Shown here one piece after another: positions 1 through 8,423 of a stretch of DNA of 64,000 nt; positions within the stretch are counted from its first letter, which is position 1; each line of letters begins with the position of its first letter. The notes below the pieces were generated by a model. The model saw only the letters and a list, made by a program, of their open reading frames with translations, made no database searches and was not told the origin of the DNA. Origin of the DNA: Pseudomonas multiresinivorans (lineage in GTDB: Bacteria > Pseudomonadota > Gammaproteobacteria > Pseudomonadales > Pseudomonadaceae); contig NZ_CP048833.1 in NCBI RefSeq assembly GCF_012971725.1, forward strand, positions 434,001-498,000. The letters are read 5' to 3'. Both the position numbers and the translations under genes were made by a program.

Positions 1-790
1 ACTGGAAAAGGCCAACCGCGAGATGGCCGCCGCACAGAAGAAGATCGGCGACTCCATCGACTACGCCAGCCTGATCCAGCGCGCCATCCTCCCCGACCGC
101 CAGCTGCAGGCGTCACTGGGCGAGCACCACTTCGTCCTGTGGAAGCCGCGCGACGTGGTCGGTGGCGACTTCTACATCTACCGCGAAGGCCCCATGGACA
201 GCCTGATCGGCGTCGTCGACTGCGCCGGCCACGGCGTGCCCGGCGCGCTGATGACCATGCTCGCCCTGGCGGCCATCGACCACGCCATCGACAGCGTGCA
301 GAGCCATGACCCGGCGGCCATCCTGCGCGAGACCGACCACGTCATGCGCGGCATGCTCGGCCAGGAAGAGTTCACCAACTCGCTGGCCACCAACATGGAC
401 GCGGGCCTGGTACGAGTCGACCACCAGCGCAAGCTGCTGCATTTCTCCGGGGCGAAGATTTCCCTGTTCGCCAGCGACGGCAACGACGTGCGCGAGTACA
501 AGGGCGCGCGCCGCGCCATCGGCGACAAGCGCCAGGGCGACTATCAGGACGTGGAAATCCCGATGGAAGCCGGCTGGACCTACTACCTGTGCACCGACGG
601 CTTCCTCGATCAGGCCGGCGGCGAGCACGGCTTCGGCTTCGGCAACAGCCGCTTCGCCGACCTGCTGCGCAACCACGCGCGCAGGCCGCTGGCCGAGCAG
701 GCTGACGTGTTCGCCGCTACCCTCGCCCAGTACCAGGGCGAGCAGCCGCAACGCGACGACATCACCATTCTTTCTTTCCGCTTCGACTAG
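1..790 (+). CDS. siaA: SiaA, PP2C-type protein phosphatase, C-terminal part
   Basis: Partial gene: the reading frame is already open at the left edge, so only the C-terminal ~262 residues are present. They form a SpoIIE/PPM-type serine/threonine phosphatase domain, with the metal-binding Asp in VGGDFY and the following VDCAGHGVPGALM block, then a second acidic cluster LCTDGFLDQ and the terminal RDDITIL motif. In P. aeruginosa SiaA is a membrane protein with sensor and HAMP regions ahead of this domain; it dephosphorylates SiaC and so permits c-di-GMP synthesis by SiaD during surfactant-induced aggregation. The N-terminal sensor lies outside the window. Ten bases separate it from siaB, and the order A-B-C-D matches the known operon, which makes the assignment firm. 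Confidence 0.93.
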   Translation, partial: LEKANREMAAAQKKIGDSIDYASLIQRAILPDRQLQASLGEHHFVLWKPRDVVGGDFYIYREGPMDSLIGVVDCAGHGVPGALMTMLALAAIDHAIDSVQSHDPAAILRETDHVMRGMLGQEEFTNSLATNMDAGLVRVDHQRKLLHFSGAKISLFASDGNDVREYKGARRAIGDKRQGDYQDVEIPMEAGWTYYLCTDGFLDQAGGEHGFGFGNSRFADLLRNHARRPLAEQADVFAATLAQYQGEQPQRDDITILSFRFD

Positions 791-800
791 GGGTTATTCC

Positions 801-1343
801 ATGGAATCGCTAGATCTGTTGGCCATGCGCGAAAGCTACACCCGGCAACGCATATTGCTCTGCTTCAACGGGCCCATCTCGCGCAGCCTGATCGAGGAAA
901 TCGGCCACGCGCTGCGCAACTACATGCAGGCCGAGCAGGCACACCCCAGCGAAGCGATGGACGTGTTCGCCGTCTACATCGAGATGACCCAGAACATCCG
1001 CCACTACGCCTCCCAGCGCGGCTACAACGACCAGGAAGCCTCGGCCACCGTGGCCATTGCCCGCGACGACGAAGGCCACTACGTGGTCTCCGCCGGCAAC
1101 CTGGTGGAGCTGGCCGACGGCCAGGGCCTGGTGCGCAGCATCGAAGCCATCGCCGGGCTGGACAAGGCCCAGCTCAAGGCCGCCTATAAGGAACAGCTGC
1201 GCCGCCCGCGCGACGCCGAAGCCTCCAGCGGCGCCGGCCTGGGCCTGCTGGACATTGCCCGCAAGTCCAGCGCGCCCCTGAAAACCTCACTCACCGAACA
1301 ACCCGACGGCCGCGCCTTCTTCAGCCTGCGCGCCGTGATCTGA
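801..1343 (+). CDS. siaB: SiaB, SiaC kinase
   Basis: 180-residue cytoplasmic protein starting at the ATG ten bases after siaA; the longer frame upstream overlaps siaA and is not real. It has a GHKL-ATPase look: an N-box-like EMTQNIRHYA around residue 55, a GNLVE segment, and a glycine-rich SGAGLGLLDIARKS near residue 150. In P. aeruginosa SiaB phosphorylates SiaC, opposing SiaA, so this pair sets the phosphorylation state of the SiaD activator. It resembles anti-sigma-factor kinases in logic (kinase, antagonist-like partner and PP2C phosphatase). The assignment rests on these motifs plus position between siaA and siaC. Confidence 0.92.
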   Translation: MESLDLLAMRESYTRQRILLCFNGPISRSLIEEIGHALRNYMQAEQAHPSEAMDVFAVYIEMTQNIRHYASQRGYNDQEASATVAIARDDEGHYVVSAGNLVELADGQGLVRSIEAIAGLDKAQLKAAYKEQLRRPRDAEASSGAGLGLLDIARKSSAPLKTSLTEQPDGRAFFSLRAVI

Positions 1344-1368
1344 TCTGCGAAATTCAGGAAGACCCGAC

Positions 1369-1749
1369 ATGAGCGATCTCCACGTCAACGGTACCCAATC
1401 CACCCCACAGATCCACGGCGACTGGCAGGCCGGCATCCTCGCGATGCAGGGCGACTCCTACCCGGAGAACTCCTATGAGCTGTTCGGCCAGGTCATCGAA
1501 TGGGTCGAGCGCTTCCTCACCCAGGAACAGCGCCCGCTGGAACTCGACCTGCGCCTGCTGTACCTCAACACCAGCTCGATCAAGGCCATGATGGACATCT
1601 TCGACCTGCTCGAAGAAGCCCACGGCCAGGGCCGCACCACCCGCGTGGCGTGGCACTACGACCGACGCAACGAGCGCGTCGCCGAACTGGCCGAGGAATT
1701 CCGCGAGGACTGTACCTTCCCGTTCGTCATCCAAGCCTACGACGAGTAA
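1369..1749 (+). CDS. siaC: SiaC, phospho-regulated activator of SiaD
   Basis: 126-residue protein of the DUF1987 (SiaC) family. The segment LYLNTSSIKAM places a threonine exactly at residue 68, the position phosphorylated in P. aeruginosa SiaC. Unphosphorylated SiaC binds the diguanylate cyclase SiaD and switches it on; phosphorylated SiaC is held by SiaB. The overall logic resembles an anti-anti-sigma factor acting on a cyclase. It lies 25 bases after siaB and 5 bases before siaD, consistent with co-translation from one mRNA. Confidence 0.94.
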   Translation: MSDLHVNGTQSTPQIHGDWQAGILAMQGDSYPENSYELFGQVIEWVERFLTQEQRPLELDLRLLYLNTSSIKAMMDIFDLLEEAHGQGRTTRVAWHYDRRNERVAELAEEFREDCTFPFVIQAYDE

Positions 1750-1754
1750 GAGCC

Positions 1755-2543
1755 ATGACTAGCGAGCGCGAGCTGGACCTGCTGATCGAAGACCTGCTGG
1801 CCGACCCACAGTACGAAGGGCACCCCCTGCGCGAGGCCCTGTACCAGAAGCACCAGCAGTCCCTCGACCAGCTCGCGCGCCTGGAGCGCATCGCGCGGAT
1901 TTCCGACGGCTTCCAGTCCATGGCCCGGCAGCAGAACAGCACGCTGTCCGAGCGCTACCACAAGCAGCTGCGCCAGCTGGAAAAGGTCGCGCGCATCTCC
2001 GACCGCTACCAGGACATGATGCGCGACCTCAACGTCGCGCTGAAGGAAGCCTCGACCCACGACACCCTCACCGGCATCGCCAACCGCCGCCTGCTGATGG
2101 AGCGCCTGCGCGAGGAAAGCGAGCGCGCCCAGCGCCACGGCGAGTCCTACGTGCTGGCCATGCTCGACGTCGACCGCTTCAAGCAGGTCAACGACACCTG
2201 GGGCCACGAGGTCGGCGACCGCGTGCTGGTGGAAATCGGCCGCGCCATGGAATCCGCCCTGCGCCAGTACGACCTCTGCGGCCGCTGGGGCGGTGAGGAA
2301 TTCCTGCTGATCCTCCCCGACACCCGCCTCACCGACGCCGCCACGATCATCGAGCGCGTACGCAACGACATCCGCTGCCTCGCCGTGCGCGTGGGCACCA
2401 ACGCCCTGTCGGTCACCGCCAGCTTCGGCGTCGCCGAGCATCATCCGGGCGAGAGCTACTCCCAGACCCTCAGCCGCGCCGACGCCGCCCTGCTGGACGC
2501 CAAGCGCAGCGGGCGCGACAAGTGCGAGTTCGCCACCGATTGA
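1755..2543 (+). CDS. siaD: SiaD, GGDEF diguanylate cyclase
   Basis: 262 residues, starting at the ATG five bases after siaC. Residues ~1-95 are a charged, heptad-like coiled coil (the site where SiaC acts in P. aeruginosa), and residues ~100-260 are a GGDEF domain. The active-site motif is intact as GGEEF, and an RQYD sequence five residues before it is a canonical RxxD inhibitory site, so product feedback by c-di-GMP is expected. There is no membrane segment or receiver domain, so the enzyme is controlled through SiaC rather than by its own sensor. It is the output of the sia operon: c-di-GMP for aggregation and biofilm formation. Confidence 0.93.
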   Translation: MTSERELDLLIEDLLADPQYEGHPLREALYQKHQQSLDQLARLERIARISDGFQSMARQQNSTLSERYHKQLRQLEKVARISDRYQDMMRDLNVALKEASTHDTLTGIANRRLLMERLREESERAQRHGESYVLAMLDVDRFKQVNDTWGHEVGDRVLVEIGRAMESALRQYDLCGRWGGEEFLLILPDTRLTDAATIIERVRNDIRCLAVRVGTNALSVTASFGVAEHHPGESYSQTLSRADAALLDAKRSGRDKCEFATD

Positions 2544-2632
2544 GCGGACGCCGGCGCGAGCACGCATTCACGCAGGTGGTATCCGCAGCCCAATCCGATT
2601 AAGGTCCAGGGACCGCAAGGAAAGGACGCAGC

Positions 2633-3436
2633 ATGGCCACCAAATCCTCCGCTCCGCGCCAGCAGACACATCTCGCCGTCCTGATCGACGCCGACAATGC
2701 CCCCGCCGCCATCGTCGAGGGCCTCTTCGAGGAGATCGCCAAATACGGCGTCGCCAGCGTCAAACGCATCTACGGCGACTGGACCAAGCCCAACCTGGGC
2801 AAGTGGAAGCAGGTGCTGCTGGACCACTCCATCCAGCCCATGCAGCAGTTCGCCTACACCAGCGGCAAGAACGCCACCGACAGCGCGCTGATCATCGACG
2901 CCATGGACCTGCTCTACACCCGCCGCTTCGACGGCTTCTGCCTGGTCTCCAGCGACAGCGACTTCACCCGCCTGGCCGCACGCCTGCGCGAGGAAGGGCT
3001 GACCGTCTACGGCTTCGGCGAGGAGAAGACGCCCAAGCCGTTCGTCTCCGCCTGCGACAAGTTCATCTACACCGAAATCCTCCGCGCCACGCCCGAAGCC
3101 CCCGTCGAGCCGGTGCCCGTCACCGACAGGACCGCCACCCCGAGCGCCAACGACACGCCCAAACCCGCGGCCAAGCGCAAATCGCAAAAGGTCCCGCTGG
3201 ACTTCATCGCCAAGGTGCTCGACGACATTGACGGCGACGACGACGACTGGGTCCAGCTGGGCGCCCTGGGGCAGAACATCGGCAAGCTGCAGCCCGCGTT
3301 CGACCCGCGCCTGTACGGCTTCAAGAAGCTCAGCGACCTGATCAAGGGCCATCCCAAGCGCTTCGAGCTGCAGGCACGCGGCGGTGGTAGCGGCGGCAAG
3401 GACCTGTATGTGCGCAACGTGGGCACCGCGCGCTGA
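2633..3436 (+). CDS. NYN-domain/LOTUS (OST-HTH) protein
   Basis: 267 residues. The first ~150 residues form a NYN (PIN-like, LabA/DUF88) domain: VLIDADNAP near the start, a central DSALIIDAMDLLY, and SSDSDFTRLA around residue 105 supply the conserved acidic residues of this nuclease-like fold. A Lys/Pro-rich linker (~160-185) leads to a C-terminal OST-HTH/LOTUS domain (~185-262, YGFKKLSDLI), a small RNA-binding winged helix. The likely role is RNA binding or cleavage, but the substrate is unknown. The start has an AAGGAAAGGA ribosome-binding site. It lies 89 bases after siaD on the same strand; whether it shares that transcript cannot be told. Confidence 0.85.
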   Translation: MATKSSAPRQQTHLAVLIDADNAPAAIVEGLFEEIAKYGVASVKRIYGDWTKPNLGKWKQVLLDHSIQPMQQFAYTSGKNATDSALIIDAMDLLYTRRFDGFCLVSSDSDFTRLAARLREEGLTVYGFGEEKTPKPFVSACDKFIYTEILRATPEAPVEPVPVTDRTATPSANDTPKPAAKRKSQKVPLDFIAKVLDDIDGDDDDWVQLGALGQNIGKLQPAFDPRLYGFKKLSDLIKGHPKRFELQARGGGSGGKDLYVRNVGTAR

Positions 3437-3523
3437 GAACATCGCCCTGCACTGCCCCCGCTCAACGAACACGCCACGCCTGACGGTTAAAGTCGGGCGT
3501 GAGCATCTCTGCGGAGCAATCCC

Positions 3524-3838
3524 ATGCGCTTCCTGCTGATCCCCCTGCTGGCCCTGCTCGCTGCGAGCGGCGCCCATGCCGGCACATTGCGCTGCGGCAC
3601 CAGCCTGATCAACGAAGGCGATCCGATGGACGAAGTGCTTGCCAAGTGCGGGCAACCGGACAAGCGCGTTGTCACACCGCCCACCCAACCGCGTCGCGGG
3701 CCCGACGGGAAGTTCATCCCTGGGCAGCCGCAATTGGAAACCTGGATGTACGGCCCCAGCAATGGCGCCTATCGCTACCTGTTCTTCCGCGACAAACAAC
3801 TTCAGTTGATCAACACCACGCGTAAAGAATTGCTCTAA
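3524..3838 (+). CDS. Secreted DUF2845 protein
   Basis: 104-residue small protein with a classical signal peptide (hydrophobic LLIPLLALLAA, cleavage expected after AHA at residue ~19). The mature part carries two cysteines (LRCGTSL and LAKCGQP), a pattern typical of DUF2845 proteins, and a central proline-rich turn. It is therefore periplasmic, or anchored by interaction only, with no lipobox. Function is unknown in the family. It has its own GGAG ribosome-binding site and no close operon partner. Confidence 0.8.
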   Translation: MRFLLIPLLALLAASGAHAGTLRCGTSLINEGDPMDEVLAKCGQPDKRVVTPPTQPRRGPDGKFIPGQPQLETWMYGPSNGAYRYLFFRDKQLQLINTTRKELL

Positions 3839-3943
3839 GCGCACCGCGCTAAAAATCCCTGCACGCCCGCCGCTACCAAAGACGCCTACCCATGGCGGCG
3901 GCATCTCCCTAGACTGGTCGCCTTCGCCAATCCGGAGGGCACC

Positions 3944-4369
3944 ATGCAAACGCCATTCAACTTCACCCTAGGCATCGACCCGCAGGCGCGCGACGTCGTG
4001 GTCAAGGGCCTGCTCGCCTACAACCTCGGGCAGATGGGCCGCAGCAACACCTACGACGACTTCGAACTCTACGCCCGCAACCCGGAAGGCGAAGTGGTCG
4101 GCGGCATGTTCGGCCAATCCGGCATGGGCTGGCTTTACATCGACTACCTCTGGCTGCAGGACGACCAGCGCGGCAGCGGCCTGGGCAGCCAGCTCATCGC
4201 CCTGGCCGAAGACGAAGCCCGCCGCCGCGGCTGCGTCGGCCTGTTCCTCTACACCTACAGCTTCCAGGCTCCCGGTTTCTACGAGAAACAGGGCTTCGAG
4301 CGCATGGGCGTGCTCGAGGATTGCCCGCCGGGGCATCAGCGCATCTACCTGAAGAAACACCTGGGCTGA
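3944..4369 (+). CDS. GNAT family N-acetyltransferase
   Basis: 141 residues spanning a single GNAT fold. Motif A, the acetyl-CoA pyrophosphate loop, reads DDQRGSGLGSQLI around residue 85. It is preceded by the YIDYLWL beta strand and followed by the FYEKQGFERMG block found near the C-terminus of these enzymes. It should transfer an acetyl group from acetyl-CoA to an amine, but nothing in the sequence reveals the acceptor. It stands alone: 105 bases after the DUF2845 gene and followed by a long repeat region. Confidence 0.85.
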   Translation: MQTPFNFTLGIDPQARDVVVKGLLAYNLGQMGRSNTYDDFELYARNPEGEVVGGMFGQSGMGWLYIDYLWLQDDQRGSGLGSQLIALAEDEARRRGCVGLFLYTYSFQAPGFYEKQGFERMGVLEDCPPGHQRIYLKKHLG

Positions 4370-4384
4370 TCGCCGCTCTCCCTT

Positions 4385-4408
4385 GTAGGAGCGAGCTTGC
4401 TCGCGAAC
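4385..4408 (+). repeat. REP palindrome, single copy
   Basis: A GTAGGAGCGAGCTTGCTCGC-type REP element just after the GNAT gene. It is the same 24-base palindrome that recurs throughout the window, usually as inverted pairs; here it stands alone. Its inverted partner could be the copy at 5034-5057, with the whole repeat-rich gap between them. Confidence 0.85.
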
Positions 4409-4477
4409 CCGCACAACGCCGGCCCTCTCGGCGCATCTCCGATAGCCAGCGCCCCGCATGACGCCCGGGCTCGGCCA

Positions 4478-4525
4478 CCCCTCACCCTAACCCTCTCCCG
4501 GAGGGAGAGGGGACCGTTCGGTGCA
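4478..4525 (+). repeat. CCCTCACCC-type palindromic repeat
   Basis: A second dispersed repeat type: a CCCTCACCCTAACC lead-in, a 9-bp hairpin (4491-4499 with 4503-4511), then GGACCGTTCGGTG. Related copies lie at 7986-8036 and 15141-15270 in this window, always between genes. Confidence 0.7.
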
Positions 4526-4563
4526 TAGCGAAACCACCGTGTCAGCCGGCACGAACAGCTCCC

Positions 4564-4634
4564 GTAGGGCGCATAACGGCCCCGGCGTTATCCGCCGTTT
4601 TGGCGGATAACCCGTTCCGGGTTATGCGCCCTAC
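4564..4634. repeat. Nested inverted repeat
   Basis: Outer arms GTAGGGCGCATAAC (4564-4577) and GTTATGCGCCCTAC (4621-4634) are perfect complements. Inside them a second perfect palindrome pairs GTTATCCGCC (4587-4596) with GGCGGATAAC (4602-4611). The unit could fold as a long cruciform or RNA hairpin. It looks like another dispersed palindromic repeat rather than a terminator, since no T-run follows. Confidence 0.75.
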
Positions 4635-4641
4635 GACTCAT

Positions 4642-4707
<66 letters not shown>

Positions 4708-4759
4708 TAAAGACTTCTAGAAAAACACCCACGCACGCCGAACCGCCCCCTTCAGGAGG

Positions 4760-4946
4760 CCCCGTTGAATTGGAGTTTCAGGGGTTGAGCGGCATGGATG
4801 CCGCGAGAGCGCTGCCGGGCCAGGGATGGCCCGTCAGCGCGTGCCCCTGAAACTTCGATTCAACGGGGGAATTTTTCGCCTAAGCGAAAAACCGGATGGA
4901 GGGGCAAGCCCTTTTGGTTCCTTTTGGGGCGTTTGCCAAAAGGAAC
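4760..4946 (+). other. Branched hairpin element, possible structured RNA or dispersed repeat
   Basis: Nested perfect pairings: P1 4760-4770 with 4858-4868 (11 bp); inside it P2 4775-4784 with 4844-4853 (10 bp). P2 encloses two side hairpins: 4789-4793 with 4800-4804, and a two-part stem 4809-4814/4835-4840 plus 4817-4822/4827-4832. Two further hairpins follow at 4872-4879/4884-4891 (8 bp, TTTTTCGC arms) and 4917-4927/4936-4946 (11 bp). All the stems are visible directly. The element encodes no convincing protein, although short frames through it yield peptides of the GGASPFGSFWG type that I recall from spurious genes in many proteobacteria. That would point to a dispersed repeat family. Confidence 0.6.
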
Positions 4947-5033
4947 TCGCCCGAGGGGGCGAAACAGGACGTCCGCGCGCACCCCGAAGCGACGCTGAAC
5001 CCCCGGACGACACGCCAGCCCGAGCGCTGGGCT

Positions 5034-5057
5034 GTTCGCGAGCAAGCTCGCTCCTAC
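5034..5057 (-). repeat. REP palindrome, single copy
   Basis: Inverted copy of the common REP (GTTCGCGAGCAAGCTCGCTC core), downstream of the branched hairpin element. Together with the copy at 4385-4408 it flanks the whole repeat-rich gap. Confidence 0.85.
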
Positions 5058-5179
5058 ACACACGCCGGAAACGACTGTCTTGCTGCACTACTCCAGCATT
5101 TCTATGCTCCCGCCGTCACTAATTCGTGACCGAGTTTGGCGACTCGACTAGCGGGAAACCGGTGCCAATCGGCGCGGCT

Positions 5180-5198
5180 AAGAACAACATCTGTTCTT
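5180..5198. promoter_or_regulatory. Perfect 19-bp inverted repeat, candidate operator
   Basis: AAGAACA (5180-5186) and TGTTCTT (5192-5198) are perfect complements around a 5-base centre, 45 bases upstream of the Bro-N gene. Spacing and symmetry fit a dimeric helix-turn-helix regulator. The binding protein is unknown; autoregulation by the Bro-N protein is one possibility. Confidence 0.45.
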
Positions 5199-5243
5199 GC
5201 ACGTGCTCTGCGGCATCAAACTTGGACTGCTGGAGCCTTCGCC

Positions 5244-5696
5244 ATGACCGACACCTACACCCCAACCTTCTTCACCCGCAAAAAACGCTTCCTGCGCGGC
5301 CTGATAATCGACAACCAGGCCTGGTTCGTCTCCCGCGATATCGCCCGCCTGCTCTCCGTCCAGTTTCCCGACAGCTTCCACCACCGCTTCTTCCCCCACG
5401 AAGTCCAGACCGTCCAACTCGCCTACCGCACCGGCAGCACGGAAGAAACCATTCTGGTCATCGAAGCCGCCGCCTACAAAGCCCTCGTCCGCTTCGGCCA
5501 CCCGGAACTCGAGTCCCTCGACCATTGGCTGTCACAGGACGTAATCCCCACCCTGCGCGACCAGCACACCCCGGAAACCGACGCACCGCGCCGTGTCCAT
5601 CTCACCTGGGAAACCCGCCGCCTCATGCTCCTGAACTGGCAAGGCGGCCTGTGGATGCGCTGGGAAGAAGTCCCCCTACTTGCCTGGCGCAACTAG
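5244..5696 (+). CDS. Bro-N domain protein (phage antirepressor-like)
   Basis: 150 residues from the ATG at 5244. Residues ~15-110 match the BRO family N-terminal domain of phage antirepressors (FVSRDIARLL near residue 30, ILVIEAAAYKALVRFG around residue 75, then LDHWLSQDVIPTLR). No C-terminal antirepressor domain (KilA-C, ANT) follows; instead a ~45-residue tail ends at LLAWRN. It is free-standing with no other phage gene nearby, which is common in Pseudomonas. The likely role is DNA binding and regulation of an unknown target. The next gene, yoeB, converges on it from the other strand. Confidence 0.75.
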   Translation: MTDTYTPTFFTRKKRFLRGLIIDNQAWFVSRDIARLLSVQFPDSFHHRFFPHEVQTVQLAYRTGSTEETILVIEAAAYKALVRFGHPELESLDHWLSQDVIPTLRDQHTPETDAPRRVHLTWETRRLMLLNWQGGLWMRWEEVPLLAWRN

Positions 5697-5700
5697 CCGG

Positions 5701-5728
5701 AAAAGAAAAAGGGCCGCTTCAGCGGCCC
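5701..5728 (-). terminator. Intrinsic terminator of yefM-yoeB
   Basis: Hairpin GGGCCGC (5711-5717) with GCGGCCC (5722-5728), next to an A-rich run (5701-5710) that reads as a T-run on the minus strand. It lies directly at the yoeB stop codon. On the plus strand the following bases are only weakly T-rich, so it may also slow transcription from the Bro-N gene. Confidence 0.75.
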
Positions 5729-6036
5729 TATTTGTCGTAGTGGTATCGGCACTGCAGGATCGTCAGCACCTCGGCCTCGAAGAAGTACACCAACCGGTGC
5801 TCACGGGTAATACGGCGGGACCAGAACCCGGACAGATCACCCTTCAACGGTTCCGGCCGGCCCGTACCCTTGTGCGGCGTCCGCCGACATTCTTCGATCA
5901 GTTCGTTGAGGACGCGAAACACCTCGCCGTCGCTCTGCTCCCAGAACTGATAGTCCTCCCAGCCATGGCTGGTAAACGCAACACTGATAGAGCCTCGGGC
6001 GGTCGACTTGTTACGGCTTTTCGACTTCACGTTCAA
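5728..6036 (-). CDS. yoeB: YoeB/Txe family mRNA-cleaving toxin
   Basis: 102 residues if started at the TTG at 6036, which has an AAGGAG seven bases upstream; a GTG at 6030 is the alternative. The core (residues ~17-102) is a typical RelE-fold YoeB toxin: HGWEDYQFW, RRTPHKGTGRPEPLK, GFWSRRITREHRLVY and the C-terminal CRYHYDK with the catalytic His/Tyr. YoeB is a ribosome-dependent mRNA endonuclease that stops translation when its antitoxin is degraded. The start lies inside the end of yefM (26-base overlap), so the two are translationally coupled. The ~16 residues before the conserved core are longer than in E. coli YoeB. Confidence 0.9.
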   Translation of the reverse strand: MNVKSKSRNKSTARGSISVAFTSHGWEDYQFWEQSDGEVFRVLNELIEECRRTPHKGTGRPEPLKGDLSGFWSRRITREHRLVYFFEAEVLTILQCRYHYDK

Positions 6037-6283
6037 CGGTCAGCTCCTTGACCTGAGCCTTGCCGGCGCGCACCTCGTCGATGGACTCGCGCAGCCGCTT
6101 GGCGTTGGCGGTGGAACTCAGCAGGTAGAGGGTTTCCTGCATGCCGTTGTAGTCCTCCAGCGAAATCATCACCACCGGTTCGCCACGCTGCCGCGTGATG
6201 ACCGCCGGTTCGTGATCCCGGCACACATCGTCCATGGTCTGCTTGAGGTCGGCGCGGGCCTGGGTAAAGGTGAGCACTTGCAT
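6011..6283 (-). CDS. yefM: YefM/Phd family antitoxin
   Basis: 90 residues from the ATG at 6283. The N-terminal ~55 residues form the Phd/YefM DNA-binding fold (MQVLTFTQARADLKQ, then AVITRQRGEPVVMISLEDYN); the C-terminal third is charged and probably disordered until it wraps YoeB. It neutralises YoeB and, with it, represses its own promoter. Two TGTACA-like operator cores lie 50-67 bases upstream. A longer in-frame extension exists upstream of the ATG but lacks family similarity. Confidence 0.92.
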   Translation of the reverse strand: MQVLTFTQARADLKQTMDDVCRDHEPAVITRQRGEPVVMISLEDYNGMQETLYLLSSTANAKRLRESIDEVRAGKAQVKELTVEREVEKP

Positions 6284-6332
6284 GGAAGTCGTCCTTGTCG
6301 CCAGTGGCGGCCAGTGGCATTTCAAGCAACAT

Positions 6333-6350
6333 TGTACAGAACTACGTACA
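6333..6350 (-). promoter_or_regulatory. YefM-YoeB operator, paired TGTACA cores
   Basis: TGTACA (6333-6338) and CGTACA (6345-6350) are spaced exactly 12 bp apart. The E. coli yefM-yoeB operator also has two TGTACA-core palindromes at this spacing, so repressor binding here is a strong inference. One core is perfect and the other has one mismatch, like the strong and weak sites of E. coli. Confidence 0.65.
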
Positions 6351-6390
6351 GACTTTTGATGACCACTGATCCACAAGCCGTCATCCAAAA

Positions 6391-6420
6391 ATGAAAAAGG
6401 CCGGTCACTGGACCGGCCTT
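6391..6420 (-). terminator. Intrinsic terminator of bauC
   Basis: 10-bp perfect stem AAGGCCGGTC (6397-6406) with GACCGGCCTT (6411-6420) and a 4-base loop. On the minus strand it is followed by a T-run (complement of 6391-6398). It sits 21 bases past the bauC stop codon. Confidence 0.8.
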
Positions 6421-6441
6421 TCTCTTACCGCTTATTCACCA

Positions 6442-7938
<1,497 letters not shown>

Positions 7939-7985
7939 GGGAAGTCTCTTCTCGCTGAAAGTATTGGGGCGAGGCTCGCGAGGAG

Positions 7986-8036
7986 CCCCTCTCCCTCGCC
8001 CTCTCTCCGAAAAGAGAGGGAATTGTTCGGTATGAA
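7986..8036. repeat. CCCTCTCCC-type palindromic repeat
   Basis: Degenerate copy of the repeat seen at 4478-4525: CTCTCCCTCGCCCTCTCTCC, a short complementary GAGAGAGGG arm, then a TTGTTCGGT end instead of CCGTTCGGT. It lies between bauC and bauB. Confidence 0.6.
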
Positions 8037-8111
8037 GCGTGGGCTGCAAGGCACGCCGGCAGTCACTCTAAGGTGACTCGTCGCGGCATGCCTTCTCGCG
8101 TGCCCGCGCGC

Positions 8112-8423
8112 TCAGTGGCTGTGCGGGTGTTCGTCGCTCTTGAGCTCGATCTCGATGAAGGCCACTTCGTGATCGCAAGGGTTGATCACGTTGTGCTCGG
8201 TACCGATCTGGCGGGTGTAGCTCTGGCCCAGGACCAGCGGCGCGCGCCGCTCGCCTTCGGGGGTTTCCAGCAGCAGCTCGCCGTTGGTCACCGGGACCAC
8301 GACGTATTCCATGCCGTGGCGGTGCCAGCCGGTCTCGGCACCGGGGGCGAAGCGCCACTCGGTGACCAGGACCTTGTCGTTGTCGATCTGTACCGTCGGG
8401 ACGGCCTTCGGACGCTCGCTCAC
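8112..8423 (-). CDS. bauB: BauB, small cupin protein
   Basis: 103 residues forming a single cupin barrel. The metal-binding motif 1 reads GWHRHGMEYVVVPV (His, His, Glu), and motif 2 is degenerate. It starts with GTG immediately after the bauA stop codon (no gap), so translation is coupled to bauA. It corresponds to P. aeruginosa PA0131 of the bau operon, induced by beta-alanine and polyamine degradation. The biochemical role is not established; a metal-dependent accessory role is inference. Confidence 0.85.
   Translation of the reverse strand: MSERPKAVPTVQIDNDKVLVTEWRFAPGAETGWHRHGMEYVVVPVTNGELLLETPEGERRAPLVLGQSYTRQIGTEHNVINPCDHEVAFIEIELKSDEHPHSH

Noticed and set aside
4798..5129. Several overlapping short frames yielding GGASPFGSFWG-like peptides
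   Set aside because: They lie on the hairpin element on both strands with no ribosome-binding site; the nucleotide structure explains the conservation better than a protein.
5244..6283. Prophage remnant suggested by the Bro-N gene and toxin-antitoxin pair
   Set aside because: No integrase, structural or lysis gene and no att-like direct repeats were seen; the evidence supports only an accessory patch.
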